Source: Bacteroidetes bacterium 43-16
GTDB taxonomy: Bacteria; Bacteroidota; Bacteroidia; Chitinophagales; Chitinophagaceae
Direction: 5' to 3'
Length of the DNA: 43,937 nt
Assembly (NCBI GenBank): GCA_001897525.1
Contig: MKTB01000032.1
Span: 1-43,937 of the forward strand
Shown: one piece after another, positions 26,965-35,426 of the stretch
Position numbering within the stretch: the first letter of the stretch is position 1
Layout of the letters: each line of letters begins with the position of its first letter
The notes under the pieces: model-generated
What the model was told of the DNA's origin: nothing
Database searches by the model: none
The model's input: the letters and a program-made list of their open reading frames with translations, nothing else
Program-made: the position numbers and the translations under genes

Positions 26965-27006
26965 TTCTTCCAAGTTCGTACAAATTCGTCCAATGCGGGA
27001 AGCTGT
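26947..27006. repeat. Three 20-bp direct repeats, XRE operator
   Basis: CTTCCAATATGGAACAAATT (26947), CTTCCAAGTTCGTACAAATT (26967), CGTCCAATGCGGGAAGCTGT (26987). The first two share 14 of 20 bases (CTTCCAA at the start, ACAAATT at the end); the third keeps TCCAA only. The period is two helical turns. They begin 30 bp upstream of the paralog C start and overlap its promoter, as expected of an autorepressor operator. Confidence 0.6.
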
Positions 27007-27093
27007 TTTCTTCTAAAAAATTGACTGAACAATTTCCTTTGTATTGACAAGAACAAACATGGGAAGATTGACCTACAAGTATAAGCAATATTG

Positions 27094-27119
27094 TTGCTTG
27101 TCCACTAATGGACAAGCAA
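27094..27119. promoter_or_regulatory. 11-bp perfect inverted repeat upstream of the TlpA gene
   Basis: Arms TTGCTTGTCCA and TGGACAAGCAA around CTAA. It is in the non-coding stretch 26918-27240, 120 bp before the TlpA gene. No U-run, so not a clear terminator; a protein-binding site or mRNA leader hairpin is possible. The rest of the stretch has no supported gene; a frame at 26921-27187 is not protein-like. Confidence 0.4.
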
Positions 27120-27240
27120 AAGCCATTGTTTTGTTCTTCTGCCTCAAATTCAGTCTTCGCTCTATTATTAAACGCCCGGATTAGCACATGTAAAACCTCC
27201 TAACGGAGCAGTATTCTATTGTGTAACCTAACTACGATTG

Positions 27241-28629
27241 ATGATGAGCAAAACTATACGTAACAAGATTTCTATTTTCACAACCTGCCATCACCCGGAA
27301 CTGGTAACGGGCGGCAGGTATTTTCTATCCATAATTTGTTTCATGTTGTTTGGTGTCGAGGTAGCCCGTCCGCAGTCCCGAGAACCCGGGACTGCAAACA
27401 ACCAAAACATCACCGCTTTAAACATCGGCGACCAAATCCCCGAAGCACTTTGGAACACTCCTTTGCAGGTGGTGAACCATCCACAGGGTAAACAGACCGC
27501 TACGCTTGCCGACTATAAAAGCAAGCTGATAATACTGGATTTTTGGGCTACATGGTGCGGCAATTGTATCAAAAACTTCCCTAAACTTCACGCTTTGCAG
27601 AATGAATTTGGCGACAAAATAAAGGTGTTGGCAATAACCAAAGAAGACACGGATAAAATAGCCAAGTTTTTTAAAACAGGCGTAGGGAAAGAACACACTT
27701 ACGTCAATTCAGTAATTAATGACAGCGTTCTTTCAAAATACTTTCCTTACCGAAGTGTACCCCATATCGCATGGATTAATCCCAACGGTAAAGTGCTGAA
27801 CACCACCCAAGCGGAGGACATCACCACCGCCAACATACAAGCCATTTTGGATAATCAAAAAACACAGATGGTTGCCAAAGTCGATATTGACAAAAATAGA
27901 CCCCTGTTTCTTTCCGAACATTTTAGTAACGACTTGCAATTAAAATCCTATTCTATTTTTGTTAAAGGGTATTATCCGGGGCTACCGTCAGGAAATAATT
28001 TCAAGAAAACCGAAGATGGTGAAATTTATGGCAGGCAAATGACCAATACCACCATGATGCGAATTTACAACCCGATACTATATGAATTATTCGATAAGAA
28101 AGGCGACCAATTTAGTTCAAAGCGTATGATAATAGAGGTAAAAGAGCCAGCATTGTTAGACGTTATAAAAAACGAAGATGGTAAAAGCGAAAGATATAAC
28201 CTATACAACTACGAACTTATAGTTCCTGAAGAAAAGGCTGACAGCTTGTACTATTATATGTTGGCAGACCTTAACCGTTATTCGGATTATATAGGCTCAA
28301 TCGAAAAGCGTATGGTGGATTGTCTTGTTTTGATTAGAACCTCTACCATAGACAAAATTAAAAGCAAAGGAGGAAAGCCTAAAAACACTTTTCCAGCTTC
28401 GCCATCTATCCTGACTAATCAAAAACTTGGTTCGATGATTAACATGCTTAGTGAGGAAAAAGTCATTACGCTACCGATAGTAGATGAAACTGGCTATACA
28501 GATAATGTTGATATAGAAGTTTCAGGTATTAAGGACTTAACCAGCTTAAAAAAAGAACTCAACAGGTATAACCTTGACCTCGTACCCGCAAAAAGAAGCC
28601 TTAATATGTTCGTCTTAAAAGACAAGTAG
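27241..28629 (+). CDS. TlpA-like thioredoxin-fold protein
   Basis: About 462 residues. An N-terminal export segment (hydrophobic stretch YFLSIICFMLFGVEV) precedes a TlpA/AhpC-type thioredoxin domain near residues 60-195: LIILDFWATWCGNCIKNFP contains the catalytic C-G-N-C, followed by VLAITKEDTDK and the cis-proline strand RSVPHIAWINPNG. The remaining 250 residues are a family-specific domain I cannot name. Probably a periplasmic disulfide or thiol enzyme. Start: the frame opens at a TTG (27238), but the adjacent ATG at 27241 is the better start. It lies 37 bp before the SusC gene. Confidence 0.85.
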   Translation: MMSKTIRNKISIFTTCHHPELVTGGRYFLSIICFMLFGVEVARPQSREPGTANNQNITALNIGDQIPEALWNTPLQVVNHPQGKQTATLADYKSKLIILDFWATWCGNCIKNFPKLHALQNEFGDKIKVLAITKEDTDKIAKFFKTGVGKEHTYVNSVINDSVLSKYFPYRSVPHIAWINPNGKVLNTTQAEDITTANIQAILDNQKTQMVAKVDIDKNRPLFLSEHFSNDLQLKSYSIFVKGYYPGLPSGNNFKKTEDGEIYGRQMTNTTMMRIYNPILYELFDKKGDQFSSKRMIIEVKEPALLDVIKNEDGKSERYNLYNYELIVPEEKADSLYYYMLADLNRYSDYIGSIEKRMVDCLVLIRTSTIDKIKSKGGKPKNTFPASPSILTNQKLGSMINMLSEEKVITLPIVDETGYTDNVDIEVSGIKDLTSLKKELNRYNLDLVPAKRSLNMFVLKDK

Positions 28630-28666
28630 CTGCTTCTATTTTTTTACAATCTAACTCAATTAATGA

Positions 28667-31600
28667 ATGAAATCTTTTATACTCATTATTACATTGCTTA
28701 TTGCTTCCTTTAGCATGTTTGCACAACAAACCATCACAGGCACAGTTGTTTCTCACAACGATAGTTTACCTATTGAGGGAGCCAGCGTATCCCTGCAAGG
28801 AGCCAACAGAACAGTAAGCACCAATGGTAAAGGACACTTTACCATCCAAACTGCGACAAATGCAAGTACCGCTATTTTGGTCGTTAATCATGTGGGTTTT
28901 GAACCAACAACAATAACAGTAAATCTGCCATATAAAGATACTTTAAACATCATTCTACAAGCATCAACTCGCTTGTTGGAGGAAGTAGAAGTAGTATCAA
29001 CAGGGTATCAGAAAATACCCAAAGAACGGGCAACAGGTTCATTTGCCACTGTAAGCAATGAACTGTTTAACCAACAGGTGGGTACAGACATCCTTTCGAG
29101 GCTACCAGCTATTGCTAATAGCATGGTAATGGATGCCGGAAAGCAAGGCACACCACAAATGATGATACGGGGTTTGAGTACAATAAGCGGACAAAAAGAC
29201 CCGCTAATTGTTGTCGATAATTTTCCTTATGACGGTGATATTACCAATATCAATCCCAACATTGTAGAAAATATAACCATCCTCAAAGATGCATCGGCTT
29301 CCAGCATTTGGGGAGCAAGGGCGGCAAATGGTGTTATCGTTATCACCACCAAGAACGGACGTTTCAATCAACCGATTACTTTATCGTTCAATTCCAATCT
29401 TACTATCGGGGCAAAACCCGATTTAGACTACATCCGTCAGATGTCGTCCAGTGATTATATTGACGTGGAGCAAGAATTGTTCAACAGAGGCTACTACAAT
29501 AGCGATATTAATTCAACAAGCCACCCGATAATCAGTCCGGTAGTTGACCTTTTGGAAAAAGCTCGTAGTGGAGCATTAACCCAAGAACAGGCACAGCAGC
29601 AAATAACCGCTTTGAGAACCATAGATGCAAGGAAGCAATTCAATCAATATATGTACAAACCATTGGTCAATCAGCAATATTTTTTAAGTGCGCAGGGCGG
29701 GGCAGATAAGTTTTCTTGGACATCTTCGGTGGGTTACGACCACAATAAGGATAATTTGGGAAGCACTTACCAGCGCATGAACCTTCGTTTCCAAAACACT
29801 TATCGTCCAATAAGACAGCTTTCACTTTCAACCGGGCTTTATTATACGCAAAACAGAAATAAATCGGGTCGCTTAGGTTATAATAATGTAACAATGAGAG
29901 GCGGGACTTTTGCACCGTATATGCAAATGGCTGATGCGAATGGAAATGCGCTACCCGTTGCAAGGGACTACAATCAAAGCTATATCCAAAATCTCGGTGA
30001 TGGAAAATTGCTTGACTGGAATTATTATCCGCTTACAGATTGGCAACACCAAACATCTAATGGCACTGTTTCCGATATACTGGCAACTGCTACGCTCGAT
30101 TACCAAATCATAAAGGGGTTGAATGCAACCGTAAATTACCAGTACGAAAGACAAATTGGATTAAATACCAACCTTGCCGATGAAAACAGTTATATGGCAA
30201 GGGACTACATCAATCTCTTTTCCCAAATTGTGAACGGAAATGTAGTTTACATCGTACCCAATGGTAGCATATTAGATAAATCAAATAACTTATTAAATGC
30301 AAATAATGTACGAGGTCAGCTAAACTTTGACAACACTTACGGCAAGCACAATATAACAGCTCTGATTGGTGGGGAAGCACGTTCCGCTAACATGCAATCA
30401 AATCAGGCACGTTTCTACGGTTATGACCCTAACACTTTAACCACGGGCAACGTGGATTATACAAAAACATATCCAACAATTATTAGCGGGGGCGCCTCTT
30501 TAATTCAAAGAGGTCAATACCTGCGGGAAACGACCACGAGGTTTATATCTTACTTCGCTAATGCTGCTTACACGTTTGATAATAGGTATGTCGTATCGGC
30601 AAGCGCCCGCCGGGATGCAAGTAATCTTTTTGGTCTAAAAACGAATGACCAATGGAACCCCTTTTGGTCGGCAGGGTTTGCATGGAAACTATCGAACGAG
30701 AATTTTTATAAAGTTGATTTCTTGCCTTACCTCAATCTCCGGGCAACGTATGGCTTTAGTGGCAATATTGACCCCGCAATGGTTGCAGTCAACACAATTT
30801 GGTATCCCAACAATGTGAATATTTTTACAGGTGCAGCATACGCACAGTTTAATAATTACTACAATCCACTACTAAAATGGGAAACCTCAAAAATGCTCAA
30901 CCTTGCGGTAGATTTTCGTCTGCGGAACGACCGTTTAACAGGTTCAATAGAGTATTATCACAAAAAAGGTATTAATCTCTTTGGGATGGCTCCAATGGAT
31001 TACACAACTGGAGTTGACCCCTATATGTTACGGAATGTAGCCAGTATGAAAGGGGATGGTTGGGATATTCAGCTAAAAAGTATAAACGTAGACCGTACAT
31101 TTAAGTGGAGTACCATACTGAATTTTAGTTTATACAAGGATAAAATTGTTAGCTATCAAGTAGAAAGGACATTGGCACAGGAATATGTCAATGTTTCCTC
31201 ACCGCCCATATCCGGGATTGAGGGAAATCCTGTATATGCCATTTATGCTTATAAATGGGCGGGACTTGACCCCAATACAGGTGAAGCACTGGGATACCTC
31301 AATGGAGAAGTAAGTAAAGATTATAGCAGTATTGTAGGCACAGGCACTAACGTAGAAGACCTTGAATACTTTGGTTCTTCTATTCCGACTAAATTCGGTT
31401 CGTTAATCAATGCGGTATCGTACAAGAATATCAGCTTACAAGTTGGCGTTTCATTCAAATTTGGATATTGGTTCAGACGTAACTCTATTAACTATACCAA
31501 CCTGTTTTATAACTGGCGGGGACATTCCGATTATGCACTACGCTGGCAAAAACCGGGTGATGAAGTAAATACCAACGTACCTGTAAATCTATATACCACA

Positions 31601-31873
31601 AATACCAACCGGGATGCTTTTTATAACGGCTCAAGCGTTTTGGTAGAAAAAGGCGACCATATCAGGCTCCAATATATCAATCTTGCTTACGACTTCATAA
31701 TGCCAGCAAACAAGACAAAAGGTATCAAAGGATTACAGGTGTTTTTCAACGCAAGTAATCTTGGGTTATTATGGAAAGCTAATAAAGCAGGCATTGACCC
31801 TGACTTTGGCTTAGGCTATTTCAATCTAAAAACTCCTGCAAATTATTCACTTGGTCTTAAAGCCAAATTATAA
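28667..31873 (+). CDS. SusC/RagA-family TonB-dependent outer-membrane receptor
   Basis: 1068 residues. Signal peptide (MKSFILIITLLIASFSMFAQ), a carboxypeptidase-regulatory-like domain (about 21-100, ITGTVVSHNDSLPIEGASVS), plug domain (about 120-220, LSRLPAIANSMVMDAG, IRGLSTISGQ, KDASASSIWGARAANGVIVITT), and a 22-strand barrel to the end (GLKAKL). It imports large nutrients or metal complexes with its SusD partner, powered by TonB. Forms a TlpA-SusC-SusD unit; the SusD gene starts 11 bp downstream. The substrate is unknown; no glycosidase gene is near, which argues against a polysaccharide locus. Confidence 0.93.
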   Translation: MKSFILIITLLIASFSMFAQQTITGTVVSHNDSLPIEGASVSLQGANRTVSTNGKGHFTIQTATNASTAILVVNHVGFEPTTITVNLPYKDTLNIILQASTRLLEEVEVVSTGYQKIPKERATGSFATVSNELFNQQVGTDILSRLPAIANSMVMDAGKQGTPQMMIRGLSTISGQKDPLIVVDNFPYDGDITNINPNIVENITILKDASASSIWGARAANGVIVITTKNGRFNQPITLSFNSNLTIGAKPDLDYIRQMSSSDYIDVEQELFNRGYYNSDINSTSHPIISPVVDLLEKARSGALTQEQAQQQITALRTIDARKQFNQYMYKPLVNQQYFLSAQGGADKFSWTSSVGYDHNKDNLGSTYQRMNLRFQNTYRPIRQLSLSTGLYYTQNRNKSGRLGYNNVTMRGGTFAPYMQMADANGNALPVARDYNQSYIQNLGDGKLLDWNYYPLTDWQHQTSNGTVSDILATATLDYQIIKGLNATVNYQYERQIGLNTNLADENSYMARDYINLFSQIVNGNVVYIVPNGSILDKSNNLLNANNVRGQLNFDNTYGKHNITALIGGEARSANMQSNQARFYGYDPNTLTTGNVDYTKTYPTIISGGASLIQRGQYLRETTTRFISYFANAAYTFDNRYVVSASARRDASNLFGLKTNDQWNPFWSAGFAWKLSNENFYKVDFLPYLNLRATYGFSGNIDPAMVAVNTIWYPNNVNIFTGAAYAQFNNYYNPLLKWETSKMLNLAVDFRLRNDRLTGSIEYYHKKGINLFGMAPMDYTTGVDPYMLRNVASMKGDGWDIQLKSINVDRTFKWSTILNFSLYKDKIVSYQVERTLAQEYVNVSSPPISGIEGNPVYAIYAYKWAGLDPNTGEALGYLNGEVSKDYSSIVGTGTNVEDLEYFGSSIPTKFGSLINAVSYKNISLQVGVSFKFGYWFRRNSINYTNLFYNWRGHSDYALRWQKPGDEVNTNVPVNLYTTNTNRDAFYNGSSVLVEKGDHIRLQYINLAYDFIMPANKTKGIKGLQVFFNASNLGLLWKANKAGIDPDFGLGYFNLKTPANYSLGLKAKL

Positions 31874-31884
31874 AAGCTATTACA

Positions 31885-33255
31885 ATGAAAAAAAACACTC
31901 AAATAATAACGTTTCTATTATTCCTGACATTGCTTATTTCGGGATGCGAAAAGTTTCTTGAAGAAAAATCAGATAAAAGTTTAGCCATCCCTACAACGCT
32001 GCGTGACCTGCAATCATTGCTGAATAATGCCTCTGATGTTAATCACGTATTTTGCTCAATGGGTGAAGCAAGCAGTGATGACCACTTTTTGAAAGATGCA
32101 GATTACAATGGATTAAATTACGAAAGTGATAAACGTCAATATACATGGCAAGCGGATTATGTAACCCGTCCACTATCTTCAAATGGTGATGAATGGTATA
32201 ATTGTTACAAGGTAATATATATCTGTAATTCTGTTTTACAAGGACTTGAGGAGAACAACCTGACTGGACAAGAAGCAGGTTATATCAAAGGGCAGGCTTT
32301 GGTTTTCAGAGCAGCACGTTATTTGGACGGTGTACAGGTATGGTCGCCCGTTTATAATAGAGCAACAGCAAATACGGACTTGGGTATGGTGCTAAGGTTA
32401 GAACCTGATATAAATATTCCCTCTGTTAGGTCATCCGTACAGGAAACCTATGACTTGATATTAAAAGACCTTAATGATGCACTTCCATTGTTACCAGCAA
32501 CAATTACTTCTCCTACATTGCCCACTAAGGCGGCAGTTTACGGACTATTAGCAAGAACACATTTGATAATCGGAAATTATGTCGAAGCACTGGAAAATGC
32601 AGAAAGGGCATTTGAAATTAGTAATGAGTTGATTGATTTTAATGGATTGAACCCAAACGCAAATTATCCAATACCGTCAGTAAATCAAATAAGTAAAGAA
32701 ATCGTATTTCAAACACGGATGTTTTCATCTGCCATTAACAACTTTAATGTAGCAAGAATTTCACCATCACTCTATAACCTTTATGATGCCGGGGATTTGC
32801 GAAAGAGTATTTATTTTCGTGGAGTAGCTGTTGGGGAGTATAGATTTAAAGGTACACATACGGGCAATACAGGATTAATCACTGGAATTACAACAAGTGA
32901 ATTGCTTCTCATTATTGCAGAATGTAATGCCCGATTAGATAACATTAGTGAAGCTGCAAACACTCTTAATAAATTACTGATTAAGAGATGGGATGTCAAT
33001 CAATTTATACCATACTCATTTACTAATAAAGATGCTGCACTGAATACGATTTTAATAGAAAGAAGAAAAGAATTGGTATATCGTGGGCTTAGATGGTCAG
33101 ATATCAAAAGATTGAACAGGGACGGATATAATATAACATTGACACGAACCGTAAACGGTCAAACCATAACATTGCCACCCAATGACTTGCGTTACGCTAT
33201 TGCTATTCCTGAAACGGTGATAGAAATAGGCGGCATCCAGCAAAATCCGAGATAA
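31885..33255 (+). CDS. SusD/RagB-family surface lipoprotein
   Basis: 456 residues. Lipobox LLISGC near residues 16-21, then EKFLEEKSDKSLAIPTTLRDLQ, the usual SusD start. Helical TPR-like segments run through the middle (YIKGQALVFRAARYLDG, LPTKAAVYGLLARTHLIIG), and the C-terminus ends RYAIAIPETVIEIGGIQQNPR, typical of the family. It caps the SusC barrel and captures substrate. A bidirectional terminator lies 16 bp after the stop. Confidence 0.92.
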   Translation: MKKNTQIITFLLFLTLLISGCEKFLEEKSDKSLAIPTTLRDLQSLLNNASDVNHVFCSMGEASSDDHFLKDADYNGLNYESDKRQYTWQADYVTRPLSSNGDEWYNCYKVIYICNSVLQGLEENNLTGQEAGYIKGQALVFRAARYLDGVQVWSPVYNRATANTDLGMVLRLEPDINIPSVRSSVQETYDLILKDLNDALPLLPATITSPTLPTKAAVYGLLARTHLIIGNYVEALENAERAFEISNELIDFNGLNPNANYPIPSVNQISKEIVFQTRMFSSAINNFNVARISPSLYNLYDAGDLRKSIYFRGVAVGEYRFKGTHTGNTGLITGITTSELLLIIAECNARLDNISEAANTLNKLLIKRWDVNQFIPYSFTNKDAALNTILIERRKELVYRGLRWSDIKRLNRDGYNITLTRTVNGQTITLPPNDLRYAIAIPETVIEIGGIQQNPR

Positions 33256-33270
33256 ATTATAGTAAACATA

Positions 33271-33297
33271 AAAAGGGGCTTGTGATGCCCCTTTTTT
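33271..33297. terminator. Bidirectional intrinsic terminator
   Basis: AAAAGGGGC, loop TTGTGAT, GCCCCTTTTTT: a strong GC stem with a T6 run on the plus strand and a U-run on the minus strand too. It sits between the convergent SusD (plus) and DUF6520 (minus) genes. Confidence 0.9.
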
Positions 33298-33321
33298 GCT
33301 TTTTAAAATGTTTTTGAGAAA

Positions 33322-33612
33322 TCATTCTCGCTTACTGTCAACGATAGCCATAACTTGGGGATTGGTTTTCCCCGACAGTTTGCTTTGTAAATCCAATTCA
33401 TTTTCTGCCGTTATTTGGCAAGGTAACTCTTCACCTGAACCACATTCCTCTGAAGTTCCGGGTTGCCAATTGGCAGGGTCAGCAAATACACCGGGATTTA
33501 CTGCATCTGTATAATGATAGGTGCTTGCTGTACTTGCCATTTTAAATGACATAGTAACCGCTGCAATTGCTAATGCCACTACAGCAAAGAGGTTCATTTT
33601 TAATTTTTTCAT
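33322..33612 (-). CDS. DUF6520-family small exported protein
   Basis: 96 residues. N-terminal signal peptide (MKKLKMNLFAVVALAIAAVTMSFKM), then a small polar mature part containing two cysteines in EECGSGEELPCQI that could form a disulfide. The family is found in Bacteroidota, of unknown function. It is 4 bp downstream of the MauE-like gene on the same strand. Opposite the TlpA-SusC-SusD unit. The coexistence of a thioredoxin-like protein, a MauE-type redox membrane protein and a small cysteine-bearing exported protein suggests a shared disulfide-related job (inference). Confidence 0.75.
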   Translation of the reverse strand: MKKLKMNLFAVVALAIAAVTMSFKMASTASTYHYTDAVNPGVFADPANWQPGTSEECGSGEELPCQITAENELDLQSKLSGKTNPQVMAIVDSKRE

Positions 33613-33616
33613 TGCT

Positions 33617-34144
33617 TTAAAATTTTGATGTTAAAGAATACTTTTTTATTTGTCTTTTGGCCGACCCGCCCTCAGTAGTTTCGCCTCCAGCGTTGCTACC
33701 TCGTAATTTGTACCATAAGTAAAGCCCCCAACCGCTTAAAAAAAGGAACAAGAGATTGAAGAAAAAATGTTGCAACCAAGTCATGCCGCTTATCACCGAT
33801 CCGCACTCGCATGGTAGCTTTTCCCATGCGCCCATAAGAGCCACAACGATATAAGCCGTAAAAGCAGTCATTAATCCAGTTGAGAGGATTAAACCCGCTT
33901 TACGATATTTTTCCATTATCAATGCCAGTACTGTTATTAATTCCAATGCCGGGAGCATGTAAATAAGGATGTACCCTAAACTATCTGAAATGGGTTGACG
34001 GAGGATACCGCTTTTAAATGCTGCAAAGTTTGTTATTTTGTCAATGCTTACAGGTATCCAAAGAAGCAGCAAAAGAATAATAACGATATTGAGTGTTATC
34101 CGTTTTCTTTTGAGTTGGTTTGGATATATAGCCGTTGTTTCCAT
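33617..34144 (-). CDS. MauE/DoxX-like redox-associated membrane protein
   Basis: 175 residues, four hydrophobic helices (about 18-33, 58-77, 82-104, 125-145). A C-E-C-G motif sits in KLPCECG near residue 112, as in MauE-family proteins. These are linked to disulfide formation or quinone-coupled redox in other bacteria. The short basic C-terminus is polar. It is transcribed toward the DUF6520 gene (4-bp gap) from a start preceded by nested inverted repeats at 34148-34190. Confidence 0.75.
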   Translation of the reverse strand: METTAIYPNQLKRKRITLNIVIILLLLLWIPVSIDKITNFAAFKSGILRQPISDSLGYILIYMLPALELITVLALIMEKYRKAGLILSTGLMTAFTAYIVVALMGAWEKLPCECGSVISGMTWLQHFFFNLLFLFLSGWGLYLWYKLRGSNAGGETTEGGSAKRQIKKYSLTSKF

Positions 34145-34147
34145 TGC

Positions 34148-34190
34148 CTTTGTATCTTAGTGAGGGTTCTCACCATCCTTTGATACAAAG
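34148..34190. promoter_or_regulatory. Nested inverted repeats before the MauE gene
   Basis: Outer arms CTTTGTATC (34148-34156) and GATACAAAG (34182-34190) are exact inverted repeats enclosing an inner hairpin GTGAG-GGTT-CTCAC (34160-34173). They lie 4 bp upstream of the MauE ATG. This could be an operator for the neighbouring AraC regulator or a folded mRNA leader. Confidence 0.45.
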
Positions 34191-34287
34191 TTCACTAAAG
34201 CGTTAAGCGTGGGAAAGACAAAATCGGTAAAAATTGAGCAGGTTTGTGTCGAGAATTTTCCGATTTTGACAATATCTTGGAATATCC

Positions 34288-35232
34288 CTATTTTTTGCGT
34301 TTCTGATAACGCTCCAAGGCAGAGCGAAAGGACCGTTCATCAGCATAACCCACTTCCATATACACATCCTTGATCCCGATCCCCTGATCCAATAAAAGTA
34401 AAGCATGGCCAATACGCAGATCGGTGATAAATTGCTGAACGCTTACATGATAGGTACGCTTAAATATATTCAGCAAAGTTCTCTCGGTAACAAAGAATTG
34501 CGCTGCCAACTGCCTTACGTTTAAGGAGACATCACAATAATGCTCTTCTATAAACCCCTTGATCCGATAAGCCGCATCCTTATCCTGGTCTTCCAACAAG
34601 CTATCGTAATACTCCAGCAGCAAACTTACGTATTTGCGCAGATTGCCATCAAGTGCCCCTTTGTTATTTTGCGAATAACTATAAATCTTATACAGCCAAC
34701 GATGTATTTTCCTATCCATACGGCATTGCCCCATTGTTTCATAAGATTTTTTACCATCCAAGAACCTTTGCAGAATTTGTTGCACATTGTAATACTCCTG
34801 ATCTATACTTTCAATCCAATCGGGATGTATGCTCAGCACTAGGGCAATGTGTTGTCCTCTTTCAGCGTATGCTAAATATGATCCCTCGTCATAGTACGAC
34901 ATCAGGAATGTATTGGCTTGTATCTTAATTATAGGAATTTTTGAAGATGTGGTATAGAGCAGGCTGCCTTTGAGCATAAAGAACATGAACAGTTGCCTGT
35001 CATGGATATCAAAGGGAATATGGGTTGGCTCTTTAACATTAATCTCTACCAGATCGACAAAAAAAGGCTTGTAATTCAGTTGTTGGCTGAAAAGATCCAT
35101 TTCAGGTATTTGGAAATGATGTGTTTTCTGGGCAAAGGTCAGTAGGTACCTGCTCGGTTCGGAGAGGTTATGAGGCTCATTCTTGGATTTTACGTGCTCA
35201 TTTTTAGAATACAACGTATATGGTATCTTCAT
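34288..35232 (-). CDS. AraC-family transcription regulator
   Basis: About 314 residues. The N-terminal part is an unrecognised ligand-binding or dimerisation region; the C-terminal third (about 215-314) is a double HTH: SLNVRQLAAQFFVTERTLLNIFKRTYH, then DLRIGHALLLLDQGIGIKDVYMEVGYADERSFRSALERYQK, which is the AraC/XylS signature. The longer frame begins with a GTG at 35256; I prefer the ATG at 35230-35232. It sits opposite the SusCD unit and upstream of the MauE-DUF6520 genes, the likely targets. Confidence 0.88.
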   Translation of the reverse strand: MKIPYTLYSKNEHVKSKNEPHNLSEPSRYLLTFAQKTHHFQIPEMDLFSQQLNYKPFFVDLVEINVKEPTHIPFDIHDRQLFMFFMLKGSLLYTTSSKIPIIKIQANTFLMSYYDEGSYLAYAERGQHIALVLSIHPDWIESIDQEYYNVQQILQRFLDGKKSYETMGQCRMDRKIHRWLYKIYSYSQNNKGALDGNLRKYVSLLLEYYDSLLEDQDKDAAYRIKGFIEEHYCDVSLNVRQLAAQFFVTERTLLNIFKRTYHVSVQQFITDLRIGHALLLLDQGIGIKDVYMEVGYADERSFRSALERYQKRKK

Positions 35233-35331
35233 AGGCCAATGGTTTTCCCAATTCACTGGAAATCATTTACAATAGCATTGGAGCTTATTATGAGAAATAA
35301 AAATTTCAAATATATAATTGAATAAAAAACT

Positions 35332-35352
35332 AAAGTTGGGTTTAACTTGGGT
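35332..35352. promoter_or_regulatory. AAGTT...AACTTG motif, copy A (araC upstream)
   Basis: AAAGTTGGGTTTAACTTGGGT, followed by AAAATTTT. Similar to two sites near rteC (42759-42782 and 42923-42942). It is 100 bp upstream of the araC ATG. The rest of 35233-35426 is AT-rich with no gene. Confidence 0.4.
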
Positions 35353-35426
35353 AAAATTTTCTGATCGTAAACTTTGTTGTTATTGATGATCAATTCAGTA
35401 TATACTTTCGAAAAGGCAAACCAATT

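Noticed and set aside
26921-27187. Frame of 88 codons on the minus strand upstream of XRE paralog C
   Set aside because: It spans the operator repeats and the 27094-27119 hairpin, its composition is not protein-like and no start signal is convincing.
27241-33255. Polysaccharide utilisation locus
   Set aside because: SusC and SusD are present, but no glycosidase, sulfatase, lyase or hybrid two-component gene is nearby.
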